A stretch of DNA of 64,000 bases from JBDRKE01 sp043814315 (lineage in GTDB: Bacteria > Omnitrophota > Gorgyraeia > Gygaellales > Profunditerraquicolaceae): contig JBDRKE010000010.1 in the NCBI GenBank assembly GCA_043814315.1, forward strand, positions 69,397 to 133,396, read 5' to 3'. The position numbers and the translations under genes are program-made. The notes beneath the pieces were generated by a model. The model was given only the letters and a program-made list of their open reading frames with translations, made no database searches and was not told where the DNA came from. How positions within the stretch are numbered: the first letter of the stretch is position 1; every line of letters starts with the position of its first letter. Shown here in pieces: positions 48,836 to 57,261 of this stretch.

Positions 48836-49789
48836 ATGTTCATAGATCAGGCAAAGATATACGTTAAAGCGGGAAGTGGCGGCAAAGGCTGCAATAGTTT
48901 CTATCGCGATAAGTATAGCCGGGGCGGCATTCCGGACGGAGGCAGCGCAGGTGATGGAGCCGACATTGTTATAAGGGCCGATAGAAACCTGCACACGCTG
49001 CTCGATTTTAAATACAACAGGCATTTTACTGGTTCGCACGGAGGCCACGGTTCAGGAAATAACAAAAAAGGTAAAGATGCGCCTCGTATTATCATCCGTG
49101 TTCCCTGCGGCACCACGGTCAAAGATTTAAAGACAGATTGCCTCTTACGCGATTTAGAAAAGGATCAGGATGAGTTTGTCGTGGCTCGTGGGGGCTCAGG
49201 GGGCAGAGGTAATAAACACTGCCGAGAAGCAGAAACGGGTGAGCTCGGAGAAGAGAGGGAGATTTTTCTTGATTTAAAACTCATAGCCGAAGTGGGCATT
49301 GTGGGTTTTCCCAATGTTGGCAAGTCTACGCTGATTTCCCGTATTTCCAATGCCAGGCCGCAAATAGCCTCTTACCCTTTTACCACGAAATTTCCCGTGC
49401 TGGGGGTGGTTCGTTCCTCGCAGAAGTCTTTCGTTATTGCGGATATTCCCGGCTTGATAGAAGGCTCCTCCCAGAGCAGGGGCCTTGGAGATAAATTCTT
49501 AAGGCACGTAGAGCGCACAAAAATCCTTATCCACGTCGTGGATATGTCAGGGGTTGAAGGGAGAGATCCCCTGCAGGATTACAAGATTATAAACAGGGAG
49601 CTCAAAAGTTATGCCAAAGGTATCGAAAAAAAACCGCAGGTCATTGCAGCCAATAAGATGGATTTAGAAGGAGCCAAAGAAAACCTAAAACGATTCAATA
49701 AAGCCGTAAGGAAGAAAGTTTATTGTATATCTGCCCTAAAACACGAAGGGCTAAAGGAGCTCGTTGAAACAGTCGCAAGAAAGCTATAA
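48836..49789 (+). CDS. obgE: Obg family GTPase
   Basis: 317 residues. The Gly-rich Obg fold (residues 1-~155; GSGGKGCNSFYRDKYSRGG, GGSGGRGNKHC) precedes the GTPase domain with G1 GFPNVGKST, G3 DIPGLIEGSSQSRGLG and G4 NKMDL. The C-terminal OCT domain of many homologues is missing, as in other short Obg proteins. It acts in late 50S assembly and stress response. The end overlaps proB by 26 bp. Confidence 0.95.
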   Translation: MFIDQAKIYVKAGSGGKGCNSFYRDKYSRGGIPDGGSAGDGADIVIRADRNLHTLLDFKYNRHFTGSHGGHGSGNNKKGKDAPRIIIRVPCGTTVKDLKTDCLLRDLEKDQDEFVVARGGSGGRGNKHCREAETGELGEEREIFLDLKLIAEVGIVGFPNVGKSTLISRISNARPQIASYPFTTKFPVLGVVRSSQKSFVIADIPGLIEGSSQSRGLGDKFLRHVERTKILIHVVDMSGVEGRDPLQDYKIINRELKSYAKGIEKKPQVIAANKMDLEGAKENLKRFNKAVRKKVYCISALKHEGLKELVETVARKL

Positions 49790-50831
49790 AAGGATTGTGA
49801 TAAAGGTCGGCAGCAGCCTTTTTTATTCGAAAGGCCACGGCTTTGATTCTCGCGTTTTGCATCAGATCGTCCGGCAGGTGGTTGCCGTGAAGAAAAGCGG
49901 TAAAGAAGTCGTGATTGTTTCTTCGGGAGCCATTGCTTTAGGTATGCATATCCTAAAGTGGTCCCAGCGGCCGAAAGAATTGCACCGTTTACAGGCAGCG
50001 GCGGCCATAGGCCAGAATGAATTGATCGATAAGTATCGCGATTTTTTTAAAGGAAAAGGCATTCATATCGCGCAGGTCCTTTTAACCTGGGATGACTTTA
50101 ATGATCGTAAACGTTATTTGAATGCCAAGAATACATTTTGTGAACTCCTGAGGCATTATAATGTGCCGATCGTCAATGAAAATGACAGCGTATCGACGGA
50201 GGAGATCCGGTTTGGCGATAATGATCGGCTTTCTGCTTTAGTGGCCAGTTTGATTTCCGCCGACATGCTGATCATTCTTTCTGACGTGGATGGGCTGCTA
50301 GAAAAAGACAAGAAAACCATCGTCAGGACCGTGGAAGAAATCACCCCTTCCGTAAGAGCCCTTGCGTTTCCTACATCTAAGCATACCTGTAGAGGCGGGA
50401 TGATTTCAAAATTGGAAGCCGCCAAGATGGCTACGGATTCAGGGATGCCTTGCGTGGTGGCTAACGGAAGGAAGAAAAATATTATTTTGTCTGTTTTAAA
50501 AGAACCGCAGGGATTCGGTACCTTATTTTTGCCCAAGAAAGGTCTGGCAGCCAGAAAGCGCTGGATTGCTTTTAGCTCTCAGCCTAAAGGTAAAATCACA
50601 GTGGATGACGGCGCTCGCAAAGCCCTTATAAGCCAAAAAAGCCTTCTTTCCGTGGGAGTTGTGGCCTGTGCAGGCGATTTTTGCGCGGGAGACATCGTGA
50701 GCCTGGCGGATAAAGAGGGGAGTGAATTTGCAAGAGGCAGGGCCGGAATTTCTCGTAAGGATTTGGAAAAGGTGAAGGGCGCTCGTTACGAAAAAGAGAT
50801 TATCCATCGGGACAACATCGTGATACTTTAA
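49764..50831 (+). CDS. proB: Glutamate 5-kinase
   Basis: 355 residues. The amino-acid kinase domain has RIVIKVGSSLF, VSSGAIALG, NENDSVSTEEIRFGDND and GGMISKLEAAKMA. The C-terminal ~80 residues form a PUA domain (GKITVDDGARKALI...GDIVSLAD). It phosphorylates glutamate to start proline synthesis. The start is TTG 49764, with AGGAG 4 nt upstream; this overlaps obgE. proA follows after 5 nt. Confidence 0.94.
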   Translation: MKQSQESYKRIVIKVGSSLFYSKGHGFDSRVLHQIVRQVVAVKKSGKEVVIVSSGAIALGMHILKWSQRPKELHRLQAAAAIGQNELIDKYRDFFKGKGIHIAQVLLTWDDFNDRKRYLNAKNTFCELLRHYNVPIVNENDSVSTEEIRFGDNDRLSALVASLISADMLIILSDVDGLLEKDKKTIVRTVEEITPSVRALAFPTSKHTCRGGMISKLEAAKMATDSGMPCVVANGRKKNIILSVLKEPQGFGTLFLPKKGLAARKRWIAFSSQPKGKITVDDGARKALISQKSLLSVGVVACAGDFCAGDIVSLADKEGSEFARGRAGISRKDLEKVKGARYEKEIIHRDNIVIL

Positions 50832-50836
50832 TTGCT

Positions 50837-52093
50837 ATGAGCATGAAACAGGAAATCACAGATATAGCCAAGAAGGCGAAGGTCGCATCAAGATATCTGG
50901 CGCAGGTTTCTTCGGGGAAAAAAGACGTTGTTCTTAAAGAGATGGCCGCAGGGCTCCTCAGGCATAAAGATCTCGTGTTGAAAGCCAATAAAAAGGATAT
51001 CATTAAGGCACAGCGTTCTGGCAGGTCAGCAGCTTTTTTGGAGAGGCTCACCCTGAACGAAAAAAGAATTAAAGAGATGGCTGAGTCCTTGATTCAGATA
51101 TCCAGGTTAAAGGACCCTGTGAACAGCTTGATTAAGGCGTGGGTGAGGCCTAACGGCCTTCGCATACATAAAGTGCGTGTTCCTATAGGAGTCGTGGCTA
51201 TTATCTACGAATCGCGGCCTAACGTAACCAGCGACTGTATCGGACTTTTGTTTAAGTCAGGCAACAGCGTTATCTTAAAGGGGGGTAGTGACGCCTTAAC
51301 TTCAAATCTTGCCATATTTAAGATACTCAGGGCTGTGGCGGTAAAACACCAAATTCCCGACGGGGCCGTTTCTTTGTTGACGGCCATAGACAGGAGATCG
51401 CTAGATTTATTGCTGAAGCAGGATGATTTCGTTGATTTGGTTATGCCCCGGGGAGGAGAAGGATTGATCAGGCGTGTCCTGAATGGTTCGCGTATACCCG
51501 TACTCAAGCATTATAAAGGGATATGCCATGTTTATGTTGATGAAGGAGCGGATTTGAATATGGCGCAAGATATCTGTTTTAACGCCAAGGTCCAAAGGCC
51601 AGGTGTCTGCAATGCCATGGAAAGCATGTTAGTGCATGAAAGGGTAGCCGGGAGGTTTTTACCGGGGATGTTAAGAAAATTCAAGCAGGCAGGCGTAGAA
51701 ATCCGCGGAGATGCCTTGACGCAAAGGCTCGCAAAAGACATAAAAAGGGCTAAAGAGAAAGACTATCGCACAGAATACCTTGATCTGATTCTTTCTGTAA
51801 AGGTGGTTAAAGATTTAGAGGAGGCCATCTCCCGTATCAATCATTATGGCTCGCATCATTCCGATGCGATTGTTACGGATCATGAGGCCAGTGCTAAGCA
51901 ATTTTTAAGCCGGGTGGATTCTGCCTGCGTTTACGTCAATGCCTCGACGCGTTTTACGGACGGTTATCAATTCGGCCTGGGTGCCGAAATCGGCATATCT
52001 ACGGATAAACTGCATGCGCGCGGCCCCGTGGGGCTGGAAGAGTTGACGACGTATAAGTACGTTGTATATGGGAAGGGACAGATAAGGACATAA
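50837..52093 (+). CDS. proA: Gamma-glutamyl phosphate reductase
   Basis: 418 residues, aldehyde dehydrogenase superfamily. VPIGVVAIIYESRPNVTSD, VILKGGSDA and the catalytic-cysteine block RPGVCNAMES are present, as is YVNASTRFTDGYQFGLGAEIGIST. It reduces glutamyl phosphate to glutamate semialdehyde, after ProB. A composite repeat follows the stop. Confidence 0.96.
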   Translation: MSMKQEITDIAKKAKVASRYLAQVSSGKKDVVLKEMAAGLLRHKDLVLKANKKDIIKAQRSGRSAAFLERLTLNEKRIKEMAESLIQISRLKDPVNSLIKAWVRPNGLRIHKVRVPIGVVAIIYESRPNVTSDCIGLLFKSGNSVILKGGSDALTSNLAIFKILRAVAVKHQIPDGAVSLLTAIDRRSLDLLLKQDDFVDLVMPRGGEGLIRRVLNGSRIPVLKHYKGICHVYVDEGADLNMAQDICFNAKVQRPGVCNAMESMLVHERVAGRFLPGMLRKFKQAGVEIRGDALTQRLAKDIKRAKEKDYRTEYLDLILSVKVVKDLEEAISRINHYGSHHSDAIVTDHEASAKQFLSRVDSACVYVNASTRFTDGYQFGLGAEIGISTDKLHARGPVGLEELTTYKYVVYGKGQIRT

Positions 52094-52210
52094 ATGGTTA
52101 AATCCCTATTTAAAAATCCCAAACAAAACATTTGGATTTGGGATTTGTTTGGTAGTATTGGGATTTTGGATTTGTTTGGGATTTGGGATTTGGAAATTGG
52201 GATTTTCCAG
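52094..52210. repeat. Heptamer repeats between proA and nadD
   Basis: Left: AATCCCTATTTAAAAATCCCAA. Right: GGGATTTGTTTGGTAGTATT (52140), then GGATTTT, GGATTTG, TTTGGGA, TTTGGGA, TTTGGAA, ATTGGGA in 7-nt steps (52161-52202). The 20-nt core is shared with 16191 and 57191. Confidence 0.85.
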
Positions 52211-52212
52211 GC

Positions 52213-52782
52213 ATGAAAATAGGCATATTAGGGGGGACTTTCAATCCTATCCACATCGGTCATCTGATCCTGGCCGAAGAGGCCAGAGAGAAATTGAGTC
52301 TGGATAAGATACTCTTTGTGCCTACATACCTGCCTCCTCACAAAGAAGATTGCGGGATTGCGCCTGCTAAGGCTCGATTAGCCATGGTGAAGCTGGCTAT
52401 AGCCGGAAATAGGTATTTTAGCGTTTCCGATAAAGAAACCGCAAGGAACGGCCGCTCTTATACTATTGATACGATCAGAGAGCTTAAGAAGGAGCATCCC
52501 GCAGACGAATTATATTTTATTATCGGATCAGACCTGCTTAAATATTTAGAGGACTGGAAAGATTGGGATGAGATCGCGGGAATGGTAAAATTTATTGTAG
52601 CGACACGGCCCGGATATCCGCTGGAGAAGATTCCTTCTTACATCCATACGGTAGCTATCCGCGCAGTGGATGTCTCGGGCTTTCAGATCCGCACCTGCAT
52701 AAAGGAAAACAGGTCCTTCCGGTATCTGGTATCTGACGCCGTATATAAATATATAACCGAAAATAAGCTTTATGAAAATTAA
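52213..52782 (+). CDS. nadD: Nicotinate-nucleotide adenylyltransferase
   Basis: 189 residues. MKIGILGGTFNPIHIGHLIL holds the HIGH motif (HIGH); FVPTYLPPHK and YTIDTIRELK the substrate and ATP contacts; the ISGFQIR-type motif here reads VSGFQIRTCIKEN. It adenylates nicotinate mononucleotide on the way to NAD. ATG 52213 fits the family; upstream in-frame codons are repeat DNA. The end overlaps rpe by 11 bp. Confidence 0.94.
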   Translation: MKIGILGGTFNPIHIGHLILAEEAREKLSLDKILFVPTYLPPHKEDCGIAPAKARLAMVKLAIAGNRYFSVSDKETARNGRSYTIDTIRELKKEHPADELYFIIGSDLLKYLEDWKDWDEIAGMVKFIVATRPGYPLEKIPSYIHTVAIRAVDVSGFQIRTCIKENRSFRYLVSDAVYKYITENKLYEN

Positions 52783-53425
52783 GATTGCTCCTTCCATATT
52801 ATCGGCAGATTTTAGCCGTCTCGCGCAGGAATTAAAAAGGATCGAACGGGCCGGGGCGGATATGGTCCATATAGACGTTATGGACGGACACTTTGTGCCG
52901 AATATCACCATCGGGGCTGTGGTCGTAAAATATATACGGCTAGCGACAAGATTGCCTTTGGATGTGCACCTTATGGTTGCAAACCCCTTGGACTTTATTG
53001 ATGCATTTATGGCCTGCGGGTGCGACATGATTACGGTGCATGTGGAAACGATATCCAGGACCGCGCTTATCGGCCTTAGGTCAAAGCTAAAAGCGAAAAG
53101 AGTAAAGCTGGGGATTTCTTTGAACCCGGACACGCCTTTGAAAAAGATTGAAGGCATGCTTAAGTATGTCGACTTTGTTCTAGTTATGTCCGTTTATCCG
53201 GGTTTTAGCGGCCAGCGATTCATCCCATCGGCATTGCCCAAAATAAAGAAACTGCGTTCTTTATTTAAAGGAGACATTGCGGTTGACGGAGGCGTGAATG
53301 ACTCAACTGCCAAACCTCTTGTTCTCGCCGGAGCGAATATTCTGGCCTCTGGCTCTTATATATTCGGCGCCAAGGATGCAAGGAGGGCCATAAAGAAATT
53401 GAGGCAAGTGTATGATGGAACATAA
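52772..53425 (+). CDS. rpe: Ribulose-phosphate 3-epimerase
   Basis: 217 residues, TIM barrel. IAPSILSADFSRLAQEL, HIDVMDGHFVPNIT, DVHLMVANP, VMSVYPGFSGQRF and VDGGVN carry the metal-binding histidines and aspartates. It interconverts ribulose- and xylulose-5-phosphate in the pentose phosphate pathway. It overlaps nadD before it and the phosphohexomutase after it (14 bp). Confidence 0.96.
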   Translation: MKIKIAPSILSADFSRLAQELKRIERAGADMVHIDVMDGHFVPNITIGAVVVKYIRLATRLPLDVHLMVANPLDFIDAFMACGCDMITVHVETISRTALIGLRSKLKAKRVKLGISLNPDTPLKKIEGMLKYVDFVLVMSVYPGFSGQRFIPSALPKIKKLRSLFKGDIAVDGGVNDSTAKPLVLAGANILASGSYIFGAKDARRAIKKLRQVYDGT

Positions 53426-54797
53426 GATTAAATTCGGAACAGACGGTTGGCGGGGCATCATTGGAGACACTTACACTTTTAAGAACGTAAGGATTGTTTC
53501 CCAGGCCATTGCGGATTATCTGGGCCCGGGTAAAAGGATAGCCGTGGGTTTTGATACGCGCTTCATGTCAGGTTCATTTGCCAGGGTGAGTGCCGAAGTC
53601 TTGAGCCACAATGGCATTGAAGCGGTGCTCTCCGAAAAGTTTGTTTCAACGCCCATCTTAAGCTTTGCCGTAAAATCAAGAAAGTTCGATTTAGGAGTGA
53701 TGATCACGGCGTCCCATAATCCTGCCGAATATAACGGTTTAAAGATTAAAGATCCCACGGGAGGGTCAGCCTCTCCGGAAATAACCGATAAAATCGAGAG
53801 CCTTTTAGGAAAAAACCCCGTAAAGGAAGCGAACTCTCTATCGGCCCGGATAAAGACAGAAGACCTTTTGGACGATTATGTCAGATTTATCCGTTCCTAC
53901 ATTGATTTAAAAAGGATAAAGAACAAAAAGTTTAAAGTTCTGGTGGATGCTATGTACGGCGCAGGAGATAGTTTTATCGCCAAGATCTTAAGCGGCACGG
54001 GGATTCGTTTGGATTTTATGCGTCATGAGATCAATCCTTCTTTTGGAGGTATTCGTCCTGAACCCGTCGAAGAGCATTTGAAAGAACTAAAATCCAGGGT
54101 TAAAGATGAGAAGTTTGATTTGGGTATCGCCCTTGACGGTGATGCCGATAGGATTGCATGCGTAGCCCCCCAAGGAATTTTTATTCATCCGCAAAAGATA
54201 TTAGGATTATTGGCGCTGCATCTTCATCAGGACCGGCGCCTTTCCGGCGGTATTGTCAAGACTATCGCCGGAACGACCATGATCGACCATATCGCCGAGT
54301 TTCTAAAGATAAAGCTTTACGAGACGCCCGTGGGCTTTAAATACATTTCTAACCTTATGGAAAAGGAGGATATCCTTACGGGAGGAGAAGAGGCCGGAGG
54401 CATTGGGGTCAAGGGGTACATCCCGGAGCGCGACGGCACGGTAGTGGGTCTTTTGCTTCTTGAGATGATGGCGTACCGCAATAAAAATATACTGAAGATC
54501 TTAAACGAAACCGAGAAACAATTCGGCCGTTATTATTATCTTCGCGAGGAAAGTAAATTGGATAAGAGTATTCGGCTTAAAAGCGAAAAATTACCTCGTC
54601 GATTACTCGGGAATAAAGTTGTGCAGGTTGAGGATTACGATGGGGTCAAGTTGATCTGCGGGGATGAAAGTTGGCTGATGCTTCGGGCTTCCGGCACGGA
54701 GCCGATTGTGCGCATCTATGCCGAATCAAAAAATTTAAATCAGTCAAAGCGGCTTATTGAACTGGGAAAGAATCTCGTAAAAAATCAGACAGGATAG
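53412..54797 (+). CDS. Phosphoglucomutase/phosphomannomutase
   Basis: 461 residues with the four domains of the alpha-D-phosphohexomutase family: FGTDGWRGIIGD, the phosphoserine loop ITASHNPAEYNGLKI, the Mg loop ALDGDADRIACV, the sugar loop GGEEAGGIG and the phosphate-binding LRASGTEPIVRIYAES. Whether glucose, mannose or glucosamine phosphate is preferred cannot be read with certainty. It would feed sugar-1-phosphates to rfbA and the glycan genes at the window's end. Confidence 0.9.
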   Translation: MMEHKIKFGTDGWRGIIGDTYTFKNVRIVSQAIADYLGPGKRIAVGFDTRFMSGSFARVSAEVLSHNGIEAVLSEKFVSTPILSFAVKSRKFDLGVMITASHNPAEYNGLKIKDPTGGSASPEITDKIESLLGKNPVKEANSLSARIKTEDLLDDYVRFIRSYIDLKRIKNKKFKVLVDAMYGAGDSFIAKILSGTGIRLDFMRHEINPSFGGIRPEPVEEHLKELKSRVKDEKFDLGIALDGDADRIACVAPQGIFIHPQKILGLLALHLHQDRRLSGGIVKTIAGTTMIDHIAEFLKIKLYETPVGFKYISNLMEKEDILTGGEEAGGIGVKGYIPERDGTVVGLLLLEMMAYRNKNILKILNETEKQFGRYYYLREESKLDKSIRLKSEKLPRRLLGNKVVQVEDYDGVKLICGDESWLMLRASGTEPIVRIYAESKNLNQSKRLIELGKNLVKNQTG

Positions 54798-54809
54798 AGG
54801 TTTGATGCT

Positions 54810-55394
54810 GTGATATATTGGGTTTCGCGTTTTCTGTGTTTTTTCTTGTTAAAGATACTATGTCATTTGAAAGTGCGGGGAGAAGAGCATATCCCCAAAA
54901 AAGGGGGGTTTATCCTGGCCGCTAACCACGTGAGCTTTCTGGATCCCCTTGCTTTAGGGGCTGTATGCCCCAGAAAAATGAATTATATGGCGCGTCATGA
55001 TTTATTTTCTCGACCGGTACTGGGCTGGTGGTTGTTTCAGATAGGTGCTTTTCCGGTAAAAAGGAATTCCGCTGATTTGTCTGCTTTAAAGGAAGCGATG
55101 AGATGCGTTAAAAAAGGCAGGGGCCTGCTTTTGTTCCCCGAAGGCAGCCGTCAATCCGAAAGCCTTACCGCTAATCCTCAAGCCGGCATCGGTTTTTTGG
55201 CGGCTAAACTCGGCTGTCCCGTGATTCCGGCCTTTGTCAAAGGCTCAGAAATGGCCTTGCCCAAAGGAGCCAGATTTTTGAAGTCCGCAAAGATAACTGT
55301 GCATTTCGGTCAGCAAATTCTTATAGAAAGGAGGATGCCTTATCAAGATATCGCGCAGCTTATCATGGCACGTATCAGGCATCTTTCATGTTAG
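54810..55394 (+). CDS. plsC: 1-acyl-sn-glycerol-3-phosphate acyltransferase
   Basis: 194 residues. AANHVSFLDPL is the NHxxxxD catalytic block, FPEGSRQ the acceptor-binding block, and PVIPAFVKGSE block IV. A hydrophobic N-terminal segment anchors it at the membrane. It makes phosphatidic acid. The start is GTG 54810 with AGAGG 9 nt upstream. plsC before rpsA is a known gene order (cmk-plsC-rpsA), though cmk is not present here. Confidence 0.9.
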   Translation: MIYWVSRFLCFFLLKILCHLKVRGEEHIPKKGGFILAANHVSFLDPLALGAVCPRKMNYMARHDLFSRPVLGWWLFQIGAFPVKRNSADLSALKEAMRCVKKGRGLLLFPEGSRQSESLTANPQAGIGFLAAKLGCPVIPAFVKGSEMALPKGARFLKSAKITVHFGQQILIERRMPYQDIAQLIMARIRHLSC

Positions 55395-55474
55395 ATAGTC
55401 GCTTCTTTCCATCCGTTATCCTTTCGTTATCGTCTTTAGATTCAAAAATCTCAAAGTGAAGGGGGGTATATTTT

Positions 55475-55509
55475 AAAATTCAAAATTAAAAATCCAAAAT
55501 TCAAAAATA
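55475..55509 (+). repeat. Five-heptamer array in the rpsA leader
   Basis: The units are AAAATTC, AAAATTA, AAAATCC, AAAATTC, AAAAATA: five units, 35 nt, ending directly before AAGGAG, the ribosome site of rpsA. No inverted partner is seen. Confidence 0.85.
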
Positions 55510-55521
55510 AAGGAGAAATAA

Positions 55522-56379
55522 ATGAATGAAACAAAATCAGAACTGGAAGAGCTGTATAATCAGAGTATCAGGCTTATCAAAGAAGGGCAGGTGATAACGG
55601 GCAAGATCGTTACGATAAAGACCAAAGAGGTACTGGTGGATGTAGGATTTAAATCAGAGGGGATCGTCCCGATTGCGGAATTCAGTTCACAGGATCTGGA
55701 AGCCGGCAAGGAACTTGAGTTTTTTGTCGAATCCATAGAGAATGATGCGGGTAACATCGAGCTGTCGCGCGAAAAAGCCATACGCATCCAGGGATGGGAC
55801 AGGATCGTCAAGTTTTCTCAGACCGGCGAGTTGGTGGAAGGCAGGCCTATTAAAAAGGTCAAAGGGGGATTTCTAGTTGATGTGATGGGTATCGAGGGGT
55901 TTCTCCCTTCCTCGCTTTCGGCTTTCAAGGGTGTGGCCGAAAGAGAAATCATGTACAAGCCTTTTAAGTTCAAGATCGTCAAGATAAACAACTTAAGAAG
56001 AAGCATCATTGTCAGCCGCAGGGAGGCGGTGCAGAAAGCAAAAGAGGAGGTCAAGGATAAGATTTGGCAGGACTTGAAGATCGGTAATATTTATCCCGGC
56101 ACGGTCAAGGCCATAACGGATTTTGGTGCCTTTGTGGACTTGGGAGGAGTGGATGGCCTCTTGCATATCACGGATATGTCCTGGTCTAAGATCAGCCATC
56201 CTTCGGAAATTGTGGCCTTGGGAGACAAGATCGAAGTCATGGTGTTGAATTTTGACAAGGAATCGGGAAAGATATCGCTCGGCTTAAAGCAGAGGCTCCC
56301 TGACCCCTGGCAGGATATAGAGAAGAAATTTATCGTCGGTTCCAAAATCAAAGGCAAGGTCGTCAATATCCTTCCTTAA
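55522..56379 (+). CDS. rpsA: 30S ribosomal protein S1, N-terminal part (domains 1-3)
   Basis: 285 residues ending at TAA 56377-56379. S1 (OB-fold) domains lie at residues ~19-85 (VITGKIVTIKTKEVLVDVG), ~103-168 (LVEGRPIKKVKGGFLVDVMG) and ~189-258 (IYPGTVKAITDFGAFVDLGG). The first strand of domain 4 (VGSKIKGKVVNILP) is present and then the stop falls where family members have Tyr-Gly, so TAT appears changed to TAA. The same frame continues through domains 4-6 in the next entry. S1 brings mRNA to the ribosome and is normally essential. Domains 1-2, which bind the ribosome, and domain 3 are intact in this part. Confidence 0.9.
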   Translation: MNETKSELEELYNQSIRLIKEGQVITGKIVTIKTKEVLVDVGFKSEGIVPIAEFSSQDLEAGKELEFFVESIENDAGNIELSREKAIRIQGWDRIVKFSQTGELVEGRPIKKVKGGFLVDVMGIEGFLPSSLSAFKGVAEREIMYKPFKFKIVKINNLRRSIIVSRREAVQKAKEEVKDKIWQDLKIGNIYPGTVKAITDFGAFVDLGGVDGLLHITDMSWSKISHPSEIVALGDKIEVMVLNFDKESGKISLGLKQRLPDPWQDIEKKFIVGSKIKGKVVNILP

Positions 56380-56388
56380 GGAGTATTT

Positions 56389-57063
56389 GTGGAACTAGAG
56401 AAGGGTATCGAGGGGCTCATCCATGTTTCTGAAATCTCTTGGACAAAAAGGATCAATAATCCGAATGAGATGTTTGCTATCGCAGATATGGTGGAAACTC
56501 AGATCCTTAACGTAGATAAGGATTCCCGCAGGATATCCTTGAGCCTGAAACAGCTCGAGCAGAATCCGTGGCTGGAAGCCGAATCTAAATACCCTGCCGG
56601 AACCAAAATCACGGGAAAAGTGAGAGGATTCACAGATTACGGAGCCTTTGTTGAGTTGGATAGTAACCTGGAAGGGATGATCCATGTATCGGATATCTCC
56701 TGGACAAAAAGGATAGCGCATCCTCAGGATGTTCTTAAGAAAGGTCAGAAGATTGAGGCCATAGTACTCTCTGTGGACAGCCAGAATCGCCGTATCGTGT
56801 TAGGCTTAAAGCAGCTGCAGTCAAACCCCTGGCCCGAGATCGCTGCCAAATATCCTTTAGATACCGTCTTGGAAGCAGAGACTGTCAGTATCACAGAGTT
56901 CGGCGTATTTGTTAAGATAGAAGAGGAACTCGAAGGTTTGGTGTATGCCAGCGAGATAGACAGGGAGACCGTTTCACAATTGAAACCCGGGGATAAGTTT
57001 AAGGTAAAAATAATCAAGGTGGATGTGGAGCAGAACAAGATTGGACTGTCGGCAAAGATATAA
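56389..57063 (+). CDS. rpsA: 30S ribosomal protein S1, C-terminal part (domains 4-6)
   Basis: 224 residues from GTG 56389, in the same frame as the upstream part and 9 nt after its stop. It contains the rest of domain 4 (GIEGLIHVSEISWTKRINN), domain 5 (GTKITGKVRGFTDYGAFVEL) and domain 6 (DTVLEAETVSITEFGVFVKI). AAGGAG at 56378-56383, formed by the stop codon itself, lies 5 nt before GTG 56389, so a ribosome that stops at the TAA could restart here. Domain 4 lacks its first strand in this piece. Together both parts make the normal six-domain, ~513-residue S1. Confidence 0.85.
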   Translation: MELEKGIEGLIHVSEISWTKRINNPNEMFAIADMVETQILNVDKDSRRISLSLKQLEQNPWLEAESKYPAGTKITGKVRGFTDYGAFVELDSNLEGMIHVSDISWTKRIAHPQDVLKKGQKIEAIVLSVDSQNRRIVLGLKQLQSNPWPEIAAKYPLDTVLEAETVSITEFGVFVKIEEELEGLVYASEIDRETVSQLKPGDKFKVKIIKVDVEQNKIGLSAKI

Positions 57064-57240
57064 TGTTAAATCCAAAATCCAAATATTACCAAATCCAAAA
57101 TAAATCCCAATCTCTCCCGCATAAGCGGGATCCCGCTAGACGTTACAAGTTGCGCGGGAAAAATCCCAAATAGTTTTGGATTTTGGATTTGGGATTTGTT
57201 TGGTAGTATCGGTATTAGTGGGATTTGGGGTTTATCGGGT
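57064..57240. repeat. Composite inverted repeat between rpsA and tyrS
   Basis: Left: AAATCCA, AAATCCA and related units. Centre: GCGGGATCCCGC (57125-57136), as at 3774-3785, then GCGCGGGAAAAA. Right: TTTTGGATTTGGGATTTG and GGGATTTGTTTGGTAGTATC (57191-57210), shared with 16191 and 52140. The arms are reverse complements and can fold into a long hairpin. Confidence 0.85.
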
Positions 57241-57261
57241 CATTTAAGGAAGAGGTTAATT

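Noticed and set aside
55522..57063. Two unrelated S1-domain genes instead of a split rpsA
   Set aside because: Both parts are in the same frame, separated by a single stop codon, and together give six S1 domains with domain 4 divided between them.
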